Shown here in pieces: positions 43,177 to 51,331 of a stretch of 64,000 nt of DNA. The position numbers and the translations under genes were made by a program. The DNA comes from JADHLJ01 sp038146985 (GTDB lineage Bacteria; Pseudomonadota; Alphaproteobacteria; Thalassobaculales; Thalassobaculaceae), in contig JAYQSQ010000012.1 of NCBI GenBank assembly GCA_038146985.1, positions 309,365-373,364 of the forward strand, given 5' to 3'. Each line of letters opens with the position of its first letter. Positions within the stretch are counted from its first letter, which is position 1. Below the pieces are notes generated by a model, which searched no databases, was not told the DNA's origin, and worked only from the letters and a program-made list of their open reading frames with translations.

Positions 43177-44316
43177 TCAGGCAACGATCCGCTCCAGTTC
43201 CTCAAGGGTCATGCTGAGGTGATAGGCGGTGCTCGACGGCATGGTCCGGTCGGCGGGGGTCCAATCGGCGTTGTAGCGCTCGGTCCAGCGGCCGTCCTCG
43301 CCGAGATAGCGTTCCAGCAGCAGGCCGAGGGCGCCGGCCGGATCGACGGCACGCGACGGGTTGGGCAGAACGAGCAACGCCTTGATCAATTCAAGCAACG
43401 GCCAGATACGTTTAGTGGAAAGCAGGATGGACCCAGTCCCGAGATCCACTTCGTCAAAGACCGCTCCCTTCGTTCCATCCCAGCCGAGCGTCAGTCCGCG
43501 CCCGAGGATGGGAGGGGCAAGCTCACGATAACCCGGATCGCCGAGCGCCCGGCTTGCCCAATCCAGCATCCAGGCCCATTCGAAATGATGACCCGGCTCC
43601 ACCCGGTTTCCGTCCACGGGATGCGGAGCGAAGGTTCCGTCAAGATGCTCGAGCACCGCATCGCGTTGCGCTTCAAGGAAGGACTGCTTGAAGAGCGCGA
43701 TCAGACGGCGCGCGAGATCCGCGAAAACGGGGTCCATCTCGGCAAGGGATAAGGCGGCCTCCAGAAGGTGCATATGCGGATTCTGGCTGCGCCGTCCGGC
43801 CGCCAGATCGGCGAAGTTCCGGTCCATACGGTCGGAATATGAGCCGTCAGGACGGCGGAAATGCCGCTCCAGAACCTCGGCCGTCCGATCGATCCAGACC
43901 GCCGCGTCGCGCCGGTCCAGCGCGCGGCAATAGCGCCCGAGGCCGAACAGCGCGAAGGCATGGGCATAAAGGTCCTTGTCCGTGCCGCTCACCGCGCCGT
44001 CCAGGCCGACCTTCTCGATCCAGCCACCGGCTTCGTGATCCCAGAAATGACCGGTCATATAGGCGAAAATACGGTCCGCATGCGCCGTCAGATCGGCATC
44101 GCCGGTCCGTGCACCCCAGGCGGAAAAGACGTAGAGCTGGCGTGCATGCACCATCACCCGGCGGAACGGCGTGCCGGTATCGGCGCCCTCGGCGTCCACC
44201 CGCTCGATCAGTCCGTCCCGCTTCCAATCCCAGCCACGGTCGATCAGAAACGGCAGGGTCCCGCCCAGGAAGCGGTCCCTGAACCTGTGCCTGATGGTGC
44301 TGAGATCGTCTGCCAT
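43177..44316 (-). CDS. AGE-family sugar epimerase/isomerase
   Basis: This 379-residue (alpha/alpha)6-barrel protein has RRVMVHARQLYVFSAW, FGLGRYCRAL, NPHMHLLEAALSLAE, EPGHHFEWAWMLDWAS and STKRIWPLLELIKALL. These match N-acylglucosamine 2-epimerase and mannose/cellobiose isomerase relatives, with the conserved His and Arg residues lining the barrel. The sugar is not identifiable. It is divergent from the Gfo/Idh/MocA dehydrogenase at 44439, and the 122 bases between them may hold shared control. Confidence 0.87.
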   Translation of the reverse strand: MADDLSTIRHRFRDRFLGGTLPFLIDRGWDWKRDGLIERVDAEGADTGTPFRRVMVHARQLYVFSAWGARTGDADLTAHADRIFAYMTGHFWDHEAGGWIEKVGLDGAVSGTDKDLYAHAFALFGLGRYCRALDRRDAAVWIDRTAEVLERHFRRPDGSYSDRMDRNFADLAAGRRSQNPHMHLLEAALSLAEMDPVFADLARRLIALFKQSFLEAQRDAVLEHLDGTFAPHPVDGNRVEPGHHFEWAWMLDWASRALGDPGYRELAPPILGRGLTLGWDGTKGAVFDEVDLGTGSILLSTKRIWPLLELIKALLVLPNPSRAVDPAGALGLLLERYLGEDGRWTERYNADWTPADRTMPSSTAYHLSMTLEELERIVA

Positions 44317-44438
44317 TGCCCTGGGTCACCCGAAAATCACCTGTCGAGGCCGGACGGTACGGTAGTCCTTGCGCGGCGGCAACGGCACGCGCATCTTGCG
44401 GTCCGGTCGGCAGCTGGCCACAAACAGGGAATCCGATC

Positions 44439-45491
44439 ATGAGCAAAACCAGAATCGCACTCGCCGGTCTCGGCGTGATCGGGCGCAAGCACGCCGCGGC
44501 GCTGGCCGAAAGCTCGACCGTGGAACTGACCGCCGTCGTCGATGCCGACCATCGCACCTCGCAACTCGCCGCACAGTATGGCGCCGCTTTCCACGCCTCC
44601 CTCGAGGAAATGTTCGACGAGACCGAGGTTGACGGCGTGCTGCTTGCCACCCCGAACGCCTTGCACGCGTCCCAAGGCATCGCCTGTGTCGAGCGCGGCC
44701 TGCATGTGCTGGTCGAGAAGCCCTTCGCCACCACGGTTCCGGAAGCCCGAGCCCTGGTCGAGGCCGGGCGCAAGCACAATATCCCGATCCTCGCGGGCCA
44801 CTATCGCCGCTTCAACACCCAGGTCGAGGCGGCGCGCGACCTGCTGCGATCCGGTACCATTGGCGAGCTGATCGGCGTCTCGGCGATCTGGGCCATGCGC
44901 AAGCACGACGAGTATTACGACATCCCCTGGCGGACCGAGCCGGGCGGCGGGCCGATCCTGACCAACCTTATCCACGATGTGGACTGCCTGCGCTGGATCT
45001 GCGGCGAAATCGTCTCGGTATCGGCGCAAACCTCAAGCAAGACCCGGGGTCATGCGGTGGAGGACACGGCGGCGATCAGCCTCGGCTTCGAGAACGGGGG
45101 CCTCGGAACGATCCTCCTCTCCGATGCCGCGCCCAGCCCCTGGGCCTTCGAGGCGACGACGACGGAGAACCCGGATTTTTACCACATGGACGACTGTTGC
45201 TACCGCTTTATGGGCTCGAAAGGCGCCTTCGACTTTCCGCTAATGCGGATCTGGACCTACCCGCACGGGATAACACCGCGCTGGGACAATCCCATGGCGA
45301 AGACCCACAAACCGTTGGGGCCCGGCACCCCTCTCGCCGCCCAGGTCGAGCATTTCGGGCGAGTCATCCGAGGCGAGGAGATGCCCCGCACCAGCGCTGC
45401 CGACGGCGCACGCACCCTTGCCGCCACCCTCGCGGTCATCGAAGCCGCCTGGACCAGCAGGACGGTCACGCCGGCGGATATCGAGGGCTGA
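44439..45491 (+). CDS. Gfo/Idh/MocA-family oxidoreductase
   Basis: This 350-residue protein has an N-terminal Rossmann fold (TRIALAGLGVIGRKHAAALAES) and the signature HVLVEKPFATT with the catalytic Lys. The C-terminal domain contains GGGPILTNLIHDVDCLRWICG, which holds the catalytic Asp/His pair. It would oxidise a sugar, inositol or related alcohol with NAD(P). Its divergent neighbour is a sugar epimerase, so both may treat one carbohydrate. AGGGA precedes the ATG at 44439. Confidence 0.9.
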   Translation: MSKTRIALAGLGVIGRKHAAALAESSTVELTAVVDADHRTSQLAAQYGAAFHASLEEMFDETEVDGVLLATPNALHASQGIACVERGLHVLVEKPFATTVPEARALVEAGRKHNIPILAGHYRRFNTQVEAARDLLRSGTIGELIGVSAIWAMRKHDEYYDIPWRTEPGGGPILTNLIHDVDCLRWICGEIVSVSAQTSSKTRGHAVEDTAAISLGFENGGLGTILLSDAAPSPWAFEATTTENPDFYHMDDCCYRFMGSKGAFDFPLMRIWTYPHGITPRWDNPMAKTHKPLGPGTPLAAQVEHFGRVIRGEEMPRTSAADGARTLAATLAVIEAAWTSRTVTPADIEG

Positions 45492-45578
45492 TCCAGCTTA
45501 TTCCCTGCCCCTTCACCCGCGCCCATGCCTCGGGTTAGCATCGGAACGCGTCAACGAGACAACCCGCGAGGTTCCGTC

Positions 45579-46463
45579 ATGACAGCCGATATCACGATCG
45601 AGGACCACGAGTATCTCCGCCACGGTGACCGAGCGATGATGCTGACTCTGTACCGGCCCGCCGGCGCAGGCCCCTTCCCCTTCGTCATCGACCTGCACGG
45701 CGGGGCCTGGAACAAGGGGGACCGCGGCGAATGCGCCGCCCGCTGCACGCTTCTGGCGCAACAGGGCATCGCGGCGGCAGCGCTGGATTTCCGGCATGCC
45801 GAGGACGGCTATCCAAGCTCTTCGGTCGACATCAACTATGCCGTGCGCTGGCTGAAGGCGAAAGCGTCATCCCTGGGTCTCGATCCGGCGCGGGCCGGGT
45901 TGATCGGCCAGTCCAGCGGAGGCCATCTCGCCATGCTGGCGGCGATGCGGCCGGACGATCCGCGCTACGCCGCCATTGCGCTGCCGGGTGATCTCGAGGC
46001 TCAGAATGCATCGGTGCAATGCGTGGTGATGACTTGGCCGGTGATCAACCCGCTATCGCGTTACCGGCACGCGCTTCGCGGCCGGGCGAGCGCCAATCCA
46101 CCGTCCTGGATCGGCGATATTCCGGAGCGTCACGACATCTATTGGGGTTCAGAGGAGGCCATGGCCGAGGGCAATCCGACCTTGGCGCTGGAACGCGGCG
46201 AGGCGGTTCGGACGCCGCCCGCGCTCTGGATCCAGGGCCGCCCCGACCCGGTGCATGACTACAACGATCCGGATTCGGCATTCGACGGCAATGAGCCCGA
46301 CCGTTTCGTCGCCGGCTACCGCGCCGCCGGAGGAAAGATCGATATCAGGGAGATCGATCAGGCCACCCGCGCGGGTGCGGCGACTCATCACATTGTCGCT
46401 GAATTCTGCCGAACCCATCTCATTGATGGAATGAAGGCCCGGACCGAGGCTTCCGCCGCCTGA
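45579..46463 (+). CDS. Alpha/beta hydrolase (BD-FAE/carboxylesterase-like)
   Basis: This 294-residue protein has the oxyanion segment DLHGGAWNKGDR, the nucleophile elbow LIGQSSGGHLAML, an Asp-bearing loop in LWIQGRPDPVHDY and a late His (ATHHIVAEF). The architecture fits hormone-sensitive lipase-like esterases. It has no signal peptide. The start at 45579 is preferred to an upstream Met at 45525. It precedes a cupin gene by 41 bases on the same strand, so the two may be co-transcribed. Confidence 0.85.
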   Translation: MTADITIEDHEYLRHGDRAMMLTLYRPAGAGPFPFVIDLHGGAWNKGDRGECAARCTLLAQQGIAAAALDFRHAEDGYPSSSVDINYAVRWLKAKASSLGLDPARAGLIGQSSGGHLAMLAAMRPDDPRYAAIALPGDLEAQNASVQCVVMTWPVINPLSRYRHALRGRASANPPSWIGDIPERHDIYWGSEEAMAEGNPTLALERGEAVRTPPALWIQGRPDPVHDYNDPDSAFDGNEPDRFVAGYRAAGGKIDIREIDQATRAGAATHHIVAEFCRTHLIDGMKARTEASAA

Positions 46464-46504
46464 TTCCGTGCTAGACTGTTTCCAGTAACTGCAGGAGGAC
46501 CGTC

Positions 46505-47014
46505 ATGGGTTATTCACTGGAACAATTCGCGGCCGATTGCCGCGCTGCGCTGCTTAAGGATTCCGGCCCAGCGGGCCTGGAAGAAGTGCGCAAACACGTC
46601 GCCAAGGCGTGCGTCGACAAGGACTTCATCACCAAGCATTTCGGACCGGAGAACAAGGATCCGCGCAAGCTGATCTATGAAGATCCGGAACTGAAGTTCT
46701 GCATCTTCACCCACGTTCATGAAGGCGCGAAGACCAGCCCGCCGCACGACCACGGGCCGGCCTGGGCGATTTATGGCCAAGCCGCCGGCACCACCGAGAT
46801 GACCGACTGGCGTTGCGTGACGCCGCCCTCGTCGGACACGCCCGGTATGGTCGAGAAGGTGCGGAGCTACGAGCTTACGCCCGGTATTGCCCACGCATAT
46901 CCGGTCGGCGCCCTGCACTCTCCACACCGCGAGGGCGCGACCAAGCTGATCCGGATCGAGGGGATCAACATGGACGGCGTCCAGCGCGACGCCTACATGG
47001 TCGCGGCGGAATAG
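46505..47014 (+). CDS. Cupin-like protein (cysteine dioxygenase superfamily pattern)
   Basis: This 169-residue protein shows one cupin barrel. The metal motif is PPHDHGPAWAIYGQAAGTTEMTDW near residue 79, and a later His lies in GALHSPHREGATKLIRIEG. A helical N-terminus of about 40 residues precedes it. The layout resembles cysteine dioxygenase-type and related small cupins. The substrate is unknown. GGAGG precedes the ATG at 46505. A terminator hairpin follows directly. Confidence 0.78.
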   Translation: MGYSLEQFAADCRAALLKDSGPAGLEEVRKHVAKACVDKDFITKHFGPENKDPRKLIYEDPELKFCIFTHVHEGAKTSPPHDHGPAWAIYGQAAGTTEMTDWRCVTPPSSDTPGMVEKVRSYELTPGIAHAYPVGALHSPHREGATKLIRIEGINMDGVQRDAYMVAAE

Positions 47015-47036
47015 TCCGCGACAAGAGAGATTGACG

Positions 47037-47075
47037 GAACGGCCTTTCGGGTTCCCGGAAGGCCGTTCTTCGTTC
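47037..47075 (+). terminator. Rho-independent terminator after the cupin gene
   Basis: GAACGGCCTT (47037-47046) pairs exactly with AAGGCCGTTC (47059-47068). The intervening TCGGGTTCCCGG extends the stem, and a T-rich tail (TTCTTCGTTCC) follows. It would end the hydrolase-cupin transcript. Confidence 0.8.
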
Positions 47076-47200
47076 CTGGCCGTGTGAAACGCCGCCACGA
47101 TTGCGACGCCTGCGAAACATTCAGATGACGCCCCTGGAACAGCAGTCGGTGTCTTAGCGGCGTAGTCACTCCGGAAGATCCGTTTTCTGGGGTGCCGATC

Positions 47201-48343
47201 ATGGTCGTTCTGGATATCGGCGCCGCCGCCGCCAGCGTTTCCGCCCCCCTCGGCCAAGCCCGGGGTCTGCCGAACGCCTGCTATACCGATCCGCACTATC
47301 ACCGCCAGGAAGCCCGCGAGTTGTTCGCCCGGACCTGGACCTGTGTCGCCGTCGGCGCCGATATTCCCGAGGCCGGAGACATCATGCCGGTCACCGCCGC
47401 CGGTGCCCCGGTTGTCCTGGTCCGCGACAAGGCCGGCGTGGTCAACGCCTTCCACAACGTCTGCAGCCATCGCGGCGTGCAACTGGTCGACACACCGGAA
47501 AAGCGCAAGCCGGTGCTGCGCTGTCCCTATCACTCCTGGACTTATGGGCTCGACGGAACGCTCACCCATACGCCGATGATCAATGGACCGGATAGTCATG
47601 ACTGCGCGATGATCGACAAGACAACGCTCGGCCTGAAGCCGGTGCGCGTCGGGCTTTGGAACGATCTGGTCTTCGTGAATCTTTCAGGCGACGCGCCGCC
47701 GCTTGCCGAGCACATGGCACCGCTCGACGGCCGATGGGCGGCCTATGACTTCGCGCATATGCGCCACGCGGCCGAGTGGGAGTTGACCCTGAACGCCAAC
47801 TGGAAGCTGGCGATCGAGAATTTCCTCGAATCCTATCACCTGCCCTGGATCCATCCGAGTCTCAACGGACGTTCGCCGCTGGACAAGCACAAGCATGTCT
47901 TCGTCTCGGATAATCATTTCGGCCAGATCACCGAACAGTTCGCCGCCGACACCGTGGATGCCAGCCCATTCACGCCCTTTCCCGGGCTGAGCCGAAACCA
48001 GGAGATGTCGGGCGAATATCCCATCATCTTCCCGAACGTCATGCTCGGCATCCAGCGCGACCACTTCTACTGCATCATCACCGATCCGCTGGCCCATGAC
48101 CGCACGCGAGAGCGGGTGCATCTCTATATGGTTGGCGACGTGCCCGAGCGGGCCGACTATCAGCCGGCGTTCGACGCCCTGGTGGAGACCTGGAAGGAGG
48201 TCTTTGCCGAGGATGTCTGGGTTGTCGAGCGGATGCAGATGGGCCGTGCCTCGGACGCCTTCGGCGGCGGCGTTCTGACCCCATTCCACGACGACCTCAC
48301 CCAGCGTTTCATGCAGAGGGTGACGGAAAGCCTGTCCAGGTAG
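47201..48343 (+). CDS. Aromatic ring-hydroxylating dioxygenase, Rieske alpha subunit
   Basis: This 380-residue protein has a Rieske [2Fe-2S] site (CSHRGVQLV and CPYHSWTYG, residues 87-115) and a catalytic domain. Its mononuclear iron His pair is in NFLESYHLPWIHPSL, with an Asp near the C-terminus. No beta subunit gene is adjacent, and a ferredoxin/reductase would have to be supplied elsewhere. Relatives hydroxylate or demethylate aromatics and quaternary amines. The start at 47201 is preferred to a GTG three codons upstream. Confidence 0.9.
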   Translation: MVVLDIGAAAASVSAPLGQARGLPNACYTDPHYHRQEARELFARTWTCVAVGADIPEAGDIMPVTAAGAPVVLVRDKAGVVNAFHNVCSHRGVQLVDTPEKRKPVLRCPYHSWTYGLDGTLTHTPMINGPDSHDCAMIDKTTLGLKPVRVGLWNDLVFVNLSGDAPPLAEHMAPLDGRWAAYDFAHMRHAAEWELTLNANWKLAIENFLESYHLPWIHPSLNGRSPLDKHKHVFVSDNHFGQITEQFAADTVDASPFTPFPGLSRNQEMSGEYPIIFPNVMLGIQRDHFYCIITDPLAHDRTRERVHLYMVGDVPERADYQPAFDALVETWKEVFAEDVWVVERMQMGRASDAFGGGVLTPFHDDLTQRFMQRVTESLSR

Positions 48344-48344
48344 A

Positions 48345-49916
48345 TCAGCCGCCGGCTTGCGGCCGTCGATGCCCCTGCCAGTTCCGGTCCTTCAGCAGGC
48401 GCTTGTACAGTTTGCCGTTCTCGCGCCGTGGCAGATCATCGTTGAAATCCACCGACTTTGGGCATTTCACCGGGCTCAGCGCCTCGCGGCAGAAAGCGAT
48501 CAGTTCGGCTTCGAGGTCCGGGCCGGCGGCATTCATGTCGACCGGATGCACCACCGCCTTCACCTCCTCGCCGAACTCCGCGTTGGGCACGCCGAAGACC
48601 GCGACATCGACCACCTTGGGATGCGAGAGCAGACGGTTCTCGGCCTCCTGGGGATAGATGTTCACGCCTCCGGAGATGATCATGTTGGCCTTGCGGTCGG
48701 TGAGGTAGAGATAGCCCTCCTCGTCCACATAGCCGATATCGCCCAGGGTGCTCCAGCCGTGCCGGTTCCAGGCTTGCGCCGTCTTTTCCGGATCATTGTG
48801 GTACTCGAAAACCGGTCCATCGGAGAAATAAACGCCACCCTCCTCGCCGGCCGCCATCTCCTCGTCGTCGGGACCGCAGATCCGGATACGGCCGATCTTG
48901 GCGCGCCCGACCGACCCCGGATGGGTGAGCCATTCGCCGCAGTCGAGCCCGGTGAGGCCGTTGCCCTCGGACCCGCCGTAATATTCCCAGAGGATCGGGC
49001 CAAGCCAGTCGATCATCCGGCGCTTCACATCGATCGGACACGGCGCCGCCGCGTGGATCACGCAACGCAAGCTTGAAAGATCGAACGCCCGGCGCGTCTC
49101 CTCCGGCAGACGCAGCATCCGCACGAACATGGTCGGCACCCATTGGCTGTGAGTGACCCGATGCCGCTCGATCAATTGCAGTGCCGCCTCGGCATCGAAC
49201 TTTCCCATCACCACCACGGTGCCGCCAAATCTCAAGGTCCGGATGCAGAACATCAGCGGCGCCGCGTGGTAGAGCGGTGCGGGCGACAGGTAGACCGTGT
49301 TTTCGTCCAGCCCGTAGAGTTTCGCGGCCAGCCAATAGCCCGGCGCCGGCATTCCGAAGGGCGCCTCGGGCAGCGGCTTCAGAATTCCTTTCGGCCTGCC
49401 GGTGGTGCCGGAGGAATAGAGCATTTCCACCCCTTCCGCCTGATCCGGGATCGGCTCCGGCGTCTCGGCATCCAGCGCCGTTTCAAGCGTGGCGAATCCG
49501 GCTTCCGCGCCGTCGAGCATGAACCGCCCATCGGCCGGCACGTCGGCCATCTCAGCCTTTAGCGCGGTCGCGGCCAGGGCCTTGGAGGTCACCAGCACGC
49601 GCGCGGCGGAATCCGAGAGAATGTAGTCGACCTCAGGCGCCGACAGGTGCGTCGCGATGGCGACCAGACGCGCGCCGCAGCGAAGCACACCCCAGGCGAG
49701 CGGCAGATACATCAGATGGTTCTCGAGAAACAGCGCGACCCGGTCGCCGCGCATGATGCCGGTCCGCCGCAACAGCCTGGCGAAGCGGTTGGAAATCGCC
49801 TCCAGTTCGGAAAACGACAGCCGCGTGCCACTCGCGCCGAATATCACCGCTGCCCGATCGGGCGTCTGTTCGGCATAAAGGCCGGGGTGGCGGAAATCCT
49901 GTTCTGGCTGGCTCAT
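48345..49916 (-). CDS. AMP-forming acyl-CoA ligase
   Basis: This 523-residue adenylate-forming enzyme has the P-loop MLYSSGTTGRPKGIL, the YYGGSEGNG motif, the hinge region LGDIGYVDEEGYLYLTDRKANMIISGGVNIYPQE, and the catalytic Lys in RRENGKLYKRLL. It would activate a carboxylic acid to its CoA thioester. The start at 49916 has GGGA about eight bases upstream. It is divergent from a CoA-transferase gene at 50039, and the two sit beside a Rieske oxygenase and a BadI-like hydrolase, which suits acid or aromatic catabolism. Confidence 0.9.
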   Translation of the reverse strand: MSQPEQDFRHPGLYAEQTPDRAAVIFGASGTRLSFSELEAISNRFARLLRRTGIMRGDRVALFLENHLMYLPLAWGVLRCGARLVAIATHLSAPEVDYILSDSAARVLVTSKALAATALKAEMADVPADGRFMLDGAEAGFATLETALDAETPEPIPDQAEGVEMLYSSGTTGRPKGILKPLPEAPFGMPAPGYWLAAKLYGLDENTVYLSPAPLYHAAPLMFCIRTLRFGGTVVVMGKFDAEAALQLIERHRVTHSQWVPTMFVRMLRLPEETRRAFDLSSLRCVIHAAAPCPIDVKRRMIDWLGPILWEYYGGSEGNGLTGLDCGEWLTHPGSVGRAKIGRIRICGPDDEEMAAGEEGGVYFSDGPVFEYHNDPEKTAQAWNRHGWSTLGDIGYVDEEGYLYLTDRKANMIISGGVNIYPQEAENRLLSHPKVVDVAVFGVPNAEFGEEVKAVVHPVDMNAAGPDLEAELIAFCREALSPVKCPKSVDFNDDLPRRENGKLYKRLLKDRNWQGHRRPQAGG

Positions 49917-50038
49917 AAACATGATCCCGGCTACGTCGCGTCTGCGCGAGAGTTGATCCCGGCGCCTCTTACCGCGACTATCATTGCCGAGGCATACACG
50001 GCAAGCGCCGCGACGGCGGCACGGGGGATTGATCGGAT

Positions 50039-51181
50039 ATGGGCCCATTACAAGGCATCAGGATCGTCGAAATGGTCGGCATCGGCCCGGCGCCGCATTG
50101 CTGCATGCTGCTCTCGGACATGGGGGCGGAGATCATCCGGATCGACCGTCCCGGCGGCAACGTGGTGGGAGGCACCGACCGGACGGCGGTCCTGAACCGG
50201 GGCCGCAAGTCCGTCGCTCTGGATCTGAAAACGCCCGAAGGGGTGGAGACGACCCTGCGGCTGATTGATCAGGCCGATGGGCTTGTCGAGGGTTTCCGTC
50301 CCGGCGTCATGGAACGCCTCGGTCTCGGCCCCGAAATCTGCGCCGCACGGAACCCCAAGCTGGTCTATGGCAGAATGACCGGCTGGGGTCAGGACGGCCC
50401 GCTCGCCCATGTCGCCGGGCACGATATCAACTACATCTCGCTCGCCGGCGCGCTCGGCGCGATTGGCGAGCAAGGCGGCGGACCGGTGCCGCCGCTCAAC
50501 CTGATCGGCGACTTCGGCGGCGGCGGCATGATGCTCGCTTTCGGCATGGTCTGCGGGTTGCTGGAGGCGAAGGGATCCGGCAAGGGCCAGGTGATCGACG
50601 CGTCCATGCTGGAAGGTTCGGCCTTGCTGATGGCCGGCATCTTCATGTCCAAGAACGCCGGCAATTGGCCCTATCCACGCGGCGAGAATTGGCTGGACGG
50701 CGGCGCGGCTTTCTACGGAACCTACCAATGCGCCGATGGAGAATGGATCGGCATCGGTTCGCTGGAGCCGCAGTTCTACGGACTGCTGCGCAAGACCCTC
50801 GGCCTTGATGATCCGATCTTCGATCGGCAATGGGATCACGACGCCTGGCCGGAGCAGAAGCGTATTCTGAGAGAGATCTTCGCCACCAAGAGCCGGGACG
50901 AATGGGACCGGATCCTCGGCAAGATCGATATCTGTTTCGCACCGATTCTCGGCCTCGACGAGGTCATGGATCATCCGCACAACAAGGCGCGCGGTGTCTA
51001 TGTCGCGCCGGACGGGCAAGTCCAACCCGCGCCCGCCCCGCGCTTCAGCCGGACCAAGCCGGAAATCCAAGGACCGCCCGCAAGACCCGGTGAACATAAC
51101 GACGAGGTCCTAGGCGCGTGGGGATTCACGCCGGAGGAAATCAAGGCCCTGCGGCAGGGATCGGTCCTTGCCGACCCCTAA
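50039..51181 (+). CDS. CaiB/BaiF-family CoA-transferase (alpha-methylacyl-CoA racemase-like)
   Basis: This 380-residue class III CoA-transferase begins MGPLQGIRIVEMVGIGPAPHCCMLLSDMGAEIIRIDRPGG. GHDINYISLAGALG near residue 124 carries the catalytic Asp/His context. The N-terminal sequence and the FGGGGMMLAFGM region resemble alpha-methylacyl-CoA racemase, which inverts 2-methylacyl-CoA. It could act as a racemase or as a transferase of CoA between acids. It is divergent from the AMP-ligase by 122 bases. Confidence 0.88.
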   Translation: MGPLQGIRIVEMVGIGPAPHCCMLLSDMGAEIIRIDRPGGNVVGGTDRTAVLNRGRKSVALDLKTPEGVETTLRLIDQADGLVEGFRPGVMERLGLGPEICAARNPKLVYGRMTGWGQDGPLAHVAGHDINYISLAGALGAIGEQGGGPVPPLNLIGDFGGGGMMLAFGMVCGLLEAKGSGKGQVIDASMLEGSALLMAGIFMSKNAGNWPYPRGENWLDGGAAFYGTYQCADGEWIGIGSLEPQFYGLLRKTLGLDDPIFDRQWDHDAWPEQKRILREIFATKSRDEWDRILGKIDICFAPILGLDEVMDHPHNKARGVYVAPDGQVQPAPAPRFSRTKPEIQGPPARPGEHNDEVLGAWGFTPEEIKALRQGSVLADP

Positions 51182-51331
51182 ATGCCTGCCTAAGTATTGA
51201 CCACAAATTTGCATGCATCGGGAAAGATGCCATTCTGAAAAGTCATGTGGCCGGCTTGAAAGTTCGCGCGGCGGCGTGTTCAGGTGAAACGGTGATGTCC
51301 TTGTGTGAGGTGAACCGAAAGGCGGCGAGGT

